Below are positions 6,222 through 11,196 of a stretch of 11,196 nucleotides of DNA, in pieces. The first letter of the stretch is position 1. Every line of letters begins with the position of its first letter. The position numbers and the translations under genes are program-made. Source of the DNA: Polaromonas sp. (GTDB lineage: Bacteria > Pseudomonadota > Gammaproteobacteria > Burkholderiales > Burkholderiaceae_C); NCBI GenBank assembly GCA_013205645.1, contig JABMMH010000118.1, forward strand, positions 1-11,196, in the 5' to 3' direction. Below the pieces are notes generated by a model. It was not told where the DNA came from. It ran no database searches and saw nothing but the letters and a program-made list of their open reading frames with translations.

Positions 6222-7844
6222 TTATTTTTGCAGCGCCGACAGAGTTGCCGTCAGCTTTAAAAGGCGACCGGCTTCACCATCAGTGATGACATAAATAGCG
6301 CCATCCACGACTTTCACGTCTCGAATGCGCTCACCGAGCTCGCTGAGTAAAAGAAACTGGCTCTGCGGATAGCCGCCTGCTCGCGTGACGACACGAACAG
6401 CACGTTCTTTGAGAGCAGGCACCAATAGCGCCTCATGCCATTGCGGGAATTGCGCTCCTCTGTAAATGGCAAGCCCAGACGGTGCGATGGCCGGCGTCCA
6501 TTGAAGGAGTGGGTCCGAATGGCCCGTGATCCGATTGTGTGGAGAGATTCGCGCAAATGAGTAGTCGATGCCGTCAGTGACCATGGGCCAGCCGTAATTG
6601 GCACCTGGGCGAATCAGGTTGATTTCATCTCCGCCACGAGCGCCATGCTCAGAAACGATGGCAACGCCTGCCATGTTGTCAAAAGCGATGCCTTGAGGAT
6701 TGCGGTGACCCAGGCTGTAGATTTCCGGCTTGGCCTCAGGATTTTTCAAGAAGGGATTGTCTAAAGGCGCTTTTCCTTCACGGTTAATCCGGATGACTTT
6801 GCCTTGATGGCTTGAAAGGTTCTGTGCTTCTTCTTTGTGGTCCAGGCCATCGCCGACGGTTAAGAGGATCGTCTCGTCGGGCAGAAACACCATGCGTCCG
6901 CCATTGTTGCCTCGGCCGGATTTGGCTGTTGTCGTGAATATCACTTTCGAATCTTCTAAGCGCTCACCGACCAATGTTGCCCGCACCACATGCGTTCCGT
7001 TCAACGCTTCCGTGCCGTAGGCGGTCGTGAAAAACAAGTAACCATTTTGGCTAAATTTCGGGTCCACCACGACCTCCATGAAGCCAATGACACCGCCTCT
7101 GTTGAACACTTGAGGGAACCCTGTCAGTTCGAGCTCGGAGATCTGCCCGTCGCGTGCGATGGAAAGCAGTCGTCCGGCCATCAGCGTCACAAGATGACGG
7201 CCATCTGGCAGCGTTGCCACCGACCATGGTCGGTCGAGTTTGTCTGCCATGGTTTCAACCACGTAATCAGCCGTGCTGACCTTGGCAACGTTAGGCGGGC
7301 CACCCGGCGCCATGATGGCGAACGATGCGGCTGGCAGAAGGATTAAAAGCAGCGAGTAAACGTACCTGACTCGTTTGGTTTTGCTTGACGTGTTTTCTAC
7401 GCGTGCTAAACGTCGTGCATGCCATGCATAGACAAGCGCACCGGCTGTCCCTGCCAGGCAGACGAGGACAAGGTCGAACAAGTCTCGCGTTGCGGAAACC
7501 AGCGCGCTCATGGGTGTCACGAGTCCCAATAGCTTGAAGGCGGCCCACAGTCCAGTCCATCCACAGACAGCAAACACAAGGAGTCTTTGTGCCGGTGTAA
7601 CCCTGCGAAACAATGCTGCGAGGCCTACAGCGATCAGCATGCCGACGACAGAGATGCCGGTCATGATGGGACCAAACCTGACCATGTCCTCGGCTGTGAC
7701 AAAGAGGTTTTGCACGCTCGAAGTTCCTAAGCCAAGTTTCGCCACCTCTGCAATGTTGACCTGCGTTTGGATGACGGATGCGACCGCAGCACAGACAAGC
7801 GCGGCGATGACAAAAGATAAAAGTTGGAATGGATATTTAGTCAA
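6222..7844 (-). CDS. Membrane-anchored PQQ-dependent sugar dehydrogenase family protein
   Basis: A two-part protein of 540 residues. Residues 1-180 hold five predicted membrane helices (about 8-26, 60-79, 88-110, 118-141, 160-179). Arginine-rich loops at 80-87 and 142-160 place the N-terminus in the cytoplasm and everything after the fifth helix in the periplasm. Residues 190-535 resemble the beta-propeller of E. coli YliI and soluble glucose dehydrogenase: LDRPWSVATLPDG, Arg381-Asn382 in GHRNPQG, EHGARGGDEIN, NYGWP, Lys479, and Arg506 and Arg508 in ERIRDV. The position of the catalytic histidine (NHFGGR in YliI, DHQSGR in glucose dehydrogenase) reads GNNGGR here, with Asn313, so sugar oxidation is uncertain. 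The start is TTG, overlapping the upstream stop by four bases, with no clear Shine-Dalgarno; translational coupling is likely. The next in-frame ATG (Met54) would remove the first helix. Confidence 0.88.
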   Translation of the reverse strand: MTKYPFQLLSFVIAALVCAAVASVIQTQVNIAEVAKLGLGTSSVQNLFVTAEDMVRFGPIMTGISVVGMLIAVGLAALFRRVTPAQRLLVFAVCGWTGLWAAFKLLGLVTPMSALVSATRDLFDLVLVCLAGTAGALVYAWHARRLARVENTSSKTKRVRYVYSLLLILLPAASFAIMAPGGPPNVAKVSTADYVVETMADKLDRPWSVATLPDGRHLVTLMAGRLLSIARDGQISELELTGFPQVFNRGGVIGFMEVVVDPKFSQNGYLFFTTAYGTEALNGTHVVRATLVGERLEDSKVIFTTTAKSGRGNNGGRMVFLPDETILLTVGDGLDHKEEAQNLSSHQGKVIRINREGKAPLDNPFLKNPEAKPEIYSLGHRNPQGIAFDNMAGVAIVSEHGARGGDEINLIRPGANYGWPMVTDGIDYSFARISPHNRITGHSDPLLQWTPAIAPSGLAIYRGAQFPQWHEALLVPALKERAVRVVTRAGGYPQSQFLLLSELGERIRDVKVVDGAIYVITDGEAGRLLKLTATLSALQK

Positions 7845-9196
7845 ACTGAATCGCCCACGGCTGAACTAGGCGGCGGCTCGGCGAGATCGCGCAGGCTGAT
7901 GGCGTCTGCGGTGGCATCCACACTGGCGCGAATTTTGGCGAGCACCTGATCCACTGACGCGGGTGCTGGCAATTCATCCGGTGAGAAAAAGCGCGCTTCG
8001 CCGACGCAGCGGATGGCATCGAGTACCTGTGTCACGCTGATCAGCGCGGGGTCGCGGGCGGGCAACAGCAGTGGCGGGTCGTCGGCGGTTTGCAGCAGCA
8101 GCCCGCTGCCCTGCAAGGCTGTCACCACAGCGCTCAGTGCATGCATAGGCACCCCAAGCTGCTGCGTGAATTCCGTCTGAGAAAGGGCAGGCTGGCCGGC
8201 CACGAAGCGACCAGCAACCCGGCTCATGATGGACAGGGCGAGTCGTTCGCGCACCCGAATGCTCAGGCGCGGCTCGCCGTTGCCTTGGTACAGGTACTCA
8301 GGGTGCTGGGTGTAAAACGCCACGCTGGCTCCAAACAGCAGCACCAGCCAGCTCACATACAGCCAGATCATGAACAACACCAAGATGGCGAAGCTGGAAT
8401 AGATGGCGGCGTATTGCCCGGATGACGTGACAAAGACGGCAAAGAGCCAGCCCGAGGTCTGCCAGACAATGCCCCCGATGGTGCCGCCTATCAGGGCCGG
8501 GCCAAGCCGCACCCGCGTATTCGGTATAAAAAGGTAGACGAAGGTGAAGGCGGCAATGATGAGCAGATAGGGAACCAGTCGGCTAGCCAACTCAAGGACC
8601 TGACCCAGCGCCTCTACCGCCATCAATTGGCGCACCGTCTCAACGTTCATCACGGTGGCGGTGATGCCCAAGGCCGAGAAGATAAGAATCGGCCCGACCA
8701 TCAGGACGCTCAGGTAGCGGCTGAACCGCTCGCCAAGGCTGCGTGGCTGCGGGATATGCCAGATGTAGTTCAGCGACTCTTCAATCTTTTGCACCAGCGA
8801 GATGGCGGTGTAAAGAAGCAACGCCAAGCCCACCGCGCCCAGCACGCCCACGTTGATGTTCTGAATGAACTCGGCAATGCGGCTGGCCACTTCCACACCT
8901 TGTTCGCCCAGCGGCTCCAGCAGCTTCACAAGCATGGGCTGGATCTGGTTGTGCACCCCAAAGGCCTTGAGCACTGAAAAGCTCAAGGCCAGCAGCGGCA
9001 CGATAGACAGCAGCGTGGTGTAGACCAAACTCATGGCGCGAAGCGTGAGCTGGCCCATGGCCAAGTCGCGCCCAAGAATCAGCACGGTGCGCACCAGGCG
9101 CAGTGCGCCTTGGTGTCGGTCAGGCCGCTCTGACGCCTGCGGGCCCCAGATGAGGGCTTCCAGCCTAGCCACCAAGCCGGTGTTGAGAGGCGTCAT
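7841..9196 (-). CDS. YihY/virulence factor BrkB family inner-membrane protein
   Basis: A 451-residue integral membrane protein of the YihY/BrkB family (formerly misnamed ribonuclease BN). The conserved core runs from about residue 50 to 300. Predicted helices lie near 56-78, 115-136, 162-184, 208-226, 233-256 and 268-294. The family pattern is visible in AMSLVYTTLLSIVPLLAL, in NYIWHIP after the second helix, in FIPNTRVRLGPALIGG, and in YSSFA-to-FGASVAF. After the last helix comes a soluble tail of about 150 residues. Its part from 315 to 385 looks like a small winged helix with a QLGVP turn and a GLLLQ strand, probably cytoplasmic. The molecular function is not established. The ATG overlaps the upstream stop (ATGA) and has a good GAGGTG site. 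The tail end overlaps the next gene's TTG start. Confidence 0.92.
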   Translation of the reverse strand: MTPLNTGLVARLEALIWGPQASERPDRHQGALRLVRTVLILGRDLAMGQLTLRAMSLVYTTLLSIVPLLALSFSVLKAFGVHNQIQPMLVKLLEPLGEQGVEVASRIAEFIQNINVGVLGAVGLALLLYTAISLVQKIEESLNYIWHIPQPRSLGERFSRYLSVLMVGPILIFSALGITATVMNVETVRQLMAVEALGQVLELASRLVPYLLIIAAFTFVYLFIPNTRVRLGPALIGGTIGGIVWQTSGWLFAVFVTSSGQYAAIYSSFAILVLFMIWLYVSWLVLLFGASVAFYTQHPEYLYQGNGEPRLSIRVRERLALSIMSRVAGRFVAGQPALSQTEFTQQLGVPMHALSAVVTALQGSGLLLQTADDPPLLLPARDPALISVTQVLDAIRCVGEARFFSPDELPAPASVDQVLAKIRASVDATADAISLRDLAEPPPSSAVGDSV

Positions 9197-11196
9197 TTTG
9201 TCACCTCTAGCTGCAGTTGCAGGGTGACGGATTGAGCGTCTGCGTCTGGCGCCCGTTGGACCTGACCGACTGACGTGCGTGCCGTAGAAATACCGTTGGT
9301 CTGGGTCATTTCAATCAAAATTGCGTCGCTGCGTTGGGCTGCCAGTTGTGCCAGCGCCTCGTTCGAGACGGACTGTTCAGCCATCAATTTATCGATCAGG
9401 CCTTGGTAGAAGGCGGGGGCCGGCGTGCCTGCTGCCTGCAGGTCGCGCTCTTTCAGGGCGGCCAGTACCGTGGGCGTGTAGCGTGTGTTGAAAACGATAT
9501 CCACGGCCTTTTGCGTGCGGGCGTTGGCCGCGTCCACTGGACCCGGGTCTTCGCCGGGCACCAAGGTGAGACCCATGGCGGTGACGATCTCACGGCGCAC
9601 CGCCAGTGACTTCAGTGCTAGCGTGTCGAAGGTCTCAGAGCGGGTGAGTGGCACCACCAGTTTCAACGTAGGCCGCTCTTTCAAAGCCCGCGCGATGGCC
9701 GCGAGTTTTTGGCGCTCTGGTGGTGCGAGAGAGGCCTTTCCGGGCTCGAAAATCACGCTATCCAGCGTTTTGTCTGAGTCGCCAAAAAGGGCGGCGATCG
9801 CTCTGAAGGGCGCCGTGACAATGCTGCCCAGCAGATTGCCGATGGCCTTGCCAATGACGGCGCCATAGTCGAATTGGGGATCGTTCAAGTCGCCGCTCAC
9901 GGGCAGTGCAATGTCGATGACCCCATCCGAGTCAGTCAGGATGGCAATCGCCAGCTCCAGCGGCAGATTCAAGGCCCCAGGGCTTTCGACCTTCTCGCCC
10001 AGCACAACCTGCCTGAGTAAGACCTTGTTTTCGCCCTGCAACCGGCTGTTTTTGACCCGGTATTGCAAGTCCAGCCACAGGCGGCCGCCAGCGATCCGGT
10101 AACCGGCGAACTTGACGATATAAGGAGACAAAGAGGACATCTCCAAGTTGCTAAAGGCCATGTTGATCTCGGTCAGCTTCTCCGGGCTGAGCAGGCTGAT
10201 CTGGCCGCCAATCTTGGCCGATCCATAGTCGTCGACCCGGGCATCCAATTGAACCTTGGCGCTTTGGTCTGGGGCATTGCTGACGCCCGTGATCACGCCC
10301 TTGAGTTCAAGCATGCGCGCGACAAACTGAGGGCGCATGCTCGCGTCAGAAAACGCCAGTGTGCCGTCGGCCACGCGAACACGCGCGATGCTGATGGGAA
10401 AAACGGCAGGCGGCGTGGCTGGCGGCGCAGCAGCAGACTTGCGCTTCAGGACATCGGTCAAGTTCACCGATTGGTCGGCGGCGATGAACAGGCGGCCCGA
10501 CGGTTTCTCAATGCGTAGCTCGGCCATGTCCAGTCGGTTTGGGCTCAACGTCAGTAGCACGTCGTCAGAACCCACCGAGTCCCAGCTCAGGAAGGGCCGC
10601 TCGGGTGCGACCTCTTTCAGCAGGAGTTGCTTCACCGCCAGCTGGCCCTCGTAGACAAGTTGCGCACCCGCTCCCTGAGGGTCGCCATAGCGCAGCCGAC
10701 CGCGACTGGACACTTTGCCGGTGGCGAGCTGTAACGCTGCAAACTTGGACAGATAGCTTTGCACTGGCGCCAACGCGATGTCGGTCATTTTGAGTTGCAG
10801 GTCGGCCACGCCGGTTGTGGCGTGGACCGTGCCATCCACCCGAAACGTCCCGCCGCTGAGCAGCGCCGTTTGCAGCGTCAGCTGCACTGGCTCATTGGAG
10901 CCGGTGTCCAGCCCCGTGACCTGTGCCTTGATCGGGCTCAGCTGCAAAGCCAGCGCAGGCTGCACGCTTTGGTCTTCGAACTTCAGGGTAAATTCGTCTA
11001 GCTGGGTTTGCGTCACGGCGAAGCGCCAGGGGGCTGAATTAGCCTTGGCTGGGCTGGACTTGCTAAACAAGCTGAGCAGGTTGAACTGCCCGTTCGCGTC
11101 CAGCCATGTGCGTGCATGGCCCTGCGCCAGCGTGAGGGTGTCCGCGCTGAACTGCTGCTGGTGCAACCTGCCGCCTGCCAGCGTCGATCGACCCAG
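9193..11196 (-). CDS. DUF748 (AsmA-like) envelope protein, 5' end beyond the window
   Basis: The frame is open to the right edge. The first possible start inside the window is a TTG at 11166, but ten further in-frame sense codons run to 11196, and DUF748 proteins are usually about 1000 residues or more, so several hundred N-terminal residues are missing. The visible 667 residues are rich in alternating beta strands, as in AsmA-like proteins. Two copies of a motif of about 34 residues are visible, with cores SYLSKFAALQLATGKV and PYIVKFAGYRIAGGRL. Next comes the stretch LPLELAIAILTDSDGVIDI, characteristic of the family, then an amphipathic segment (AIGNLLGSIVTAPFRAIAALF) and a C-terminal part (FEPGKASLAPPE onward) faintly like an OmpA-type domain. 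Members are thought to be inner-membrane-anchored periplasmic proteins acting in envelope upkeep; the specific role here is inferred only. It leads the coupled operon. Confidence 0.87.
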   Translation of the reverse strand: MGRSTLAGGRLHQQQFSADTLTLAQGHARTWLDANGQFNLLSLFSKSSPAKANSAPWRFAVTQTQLDEFTLKFEDQSVQPALALQLSPIKAQVTGLDTGSNEPVQLTLQTALLSGGTFRVDGTVHATTGVADLQLKMTDIALAPVQSYLSKFAALQLATGKVSSRGRLRYGDPQGAGAQLVYEGQLAVKQLLLKEVAPERPFLSWDSVGSDDVLLTLSPNRLDMAELRIEKPSGRLFIAADQSVNLTDVLKRKSAAAPPATPPAVFPISIARVRVADGTLAFSDASMRPQFVARMLELKGVITGVSNAPDQSAKVQLDARVDDYGSAKIGGQISLLSPEKLTEINMAFSNLEMSSLSPYIVKFAGYRIAGGRLWLDLQYRVKNSRLQGENKVLLRQVVLGEKVESPGALNLPLELAIAILTDSDGVIDIALPVSGDLNDPQFDYGAVIGKAIGNLLGSIVTAPFRAIAALFGDSDKTLDSVIFEPGKASLAPPERQKLAAIARALKERPTLKLVVPLTRSETFDTLALKSLAVRREIVTAMGLTLVPGEDPGPVDAANARTQKAVDIVFNTRYTPTVLAALKERDLQAAGTPAPAFYQGLIDKLMAEQSVSNEALAQLAAQRSDAILIEMTQTNGISTARTSVGQVQRAPDADAQSVTLQLQLEVTK
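9202..9207 (-). promoter_or_regulatory. Ribosome binding site of the YihY-family gene
   Basis: On the minus strand GAGGTG lies five bases before the ATG at 9196, inside the last codons of the upstream DUF748 gene. It supports this start and a translationally coupled ATGA junction. Confidence 0.65.

Noticed and set aside
7841..9196. Ribonuclease BN as the function of the YihY-family gene.
   Set aside because: The old rbn label for this family is a known misassignment; RNase BN is the ElaC/RNase Z protein. Nothing in this polytopic membrane protein suggests a nuclease.
9471..9762. A true peptidoglycan-binding OmpA domain at the DUF748 C-terminus.
   Set aside because: The opening FEPGKASLAPPE and the following helix resemble an OmpA-type domain, but the usual peptidoglycan-binding Asp and Arg motif is not clear. 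Similar tails are normal in DUF748 proteins.

Overview
The window looks like chromosomal DNA of a betaproteobacterium, most likely Burkholderiales and probably Comamonadaceae-like. This is judged from the style of the PutA, PutP, DUF748 and YihY proteins and the moderately GC-rich coding sequence; no database search was possible. All five real protein genes lie on the minus strand. A partial tRNA and its terminator lie on the plus strand at the left edge.

Left edge (1-426): the 3' end of a tRNA with encoded CCA and a good intrinsic terminator, then about 340 bases without an intact gene. This stretch holds a perfect 11-bp inverted repeat and a short plus-strand relic that reads like the C-terminal tail of a YahK/CAD-type zinc alcohol dehydrogenase.

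Proline block (427-6120, minus strand, read right to left): a promoter with a perfect TATAAT, then putA, a trifunctional DNA-binding proline dehydrogenase / P5C dehydrogenase, then 71 bases, then putP, the Na+/proline symporter. PutP imports proline and PutA oxidises it to glutamate. The ribbon-helix-helix domain at the PutA N-terminus suggests that it also represses this operon when proline is scarce.

Envelope block (6222-11196, minus strand): a 5'-truncated DUF748 (AsmA-like) gene, then a YihY/BrkB-family inner-membrane protein, then a membrane-anchored member of the PQQ aldose/glucose dehydrogenase family. Both junctions are 4-base stop/start overlaps, so the three genes appear to be one translationally coupled operon. 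The last protein has five predicted membrane helices followed by a periplasmic beta-propeller. By my alignment from memory, its catalytic-base histidine is replaced by asparagine while the other PQQ-contacting residues remain.

The proline block is ordinary. The most interesting part is the coupled envelope operon and its possibly inactive or repurposed propeller protein. I found no CRISPR array, insertion sequence, phage gene or evident defence system.
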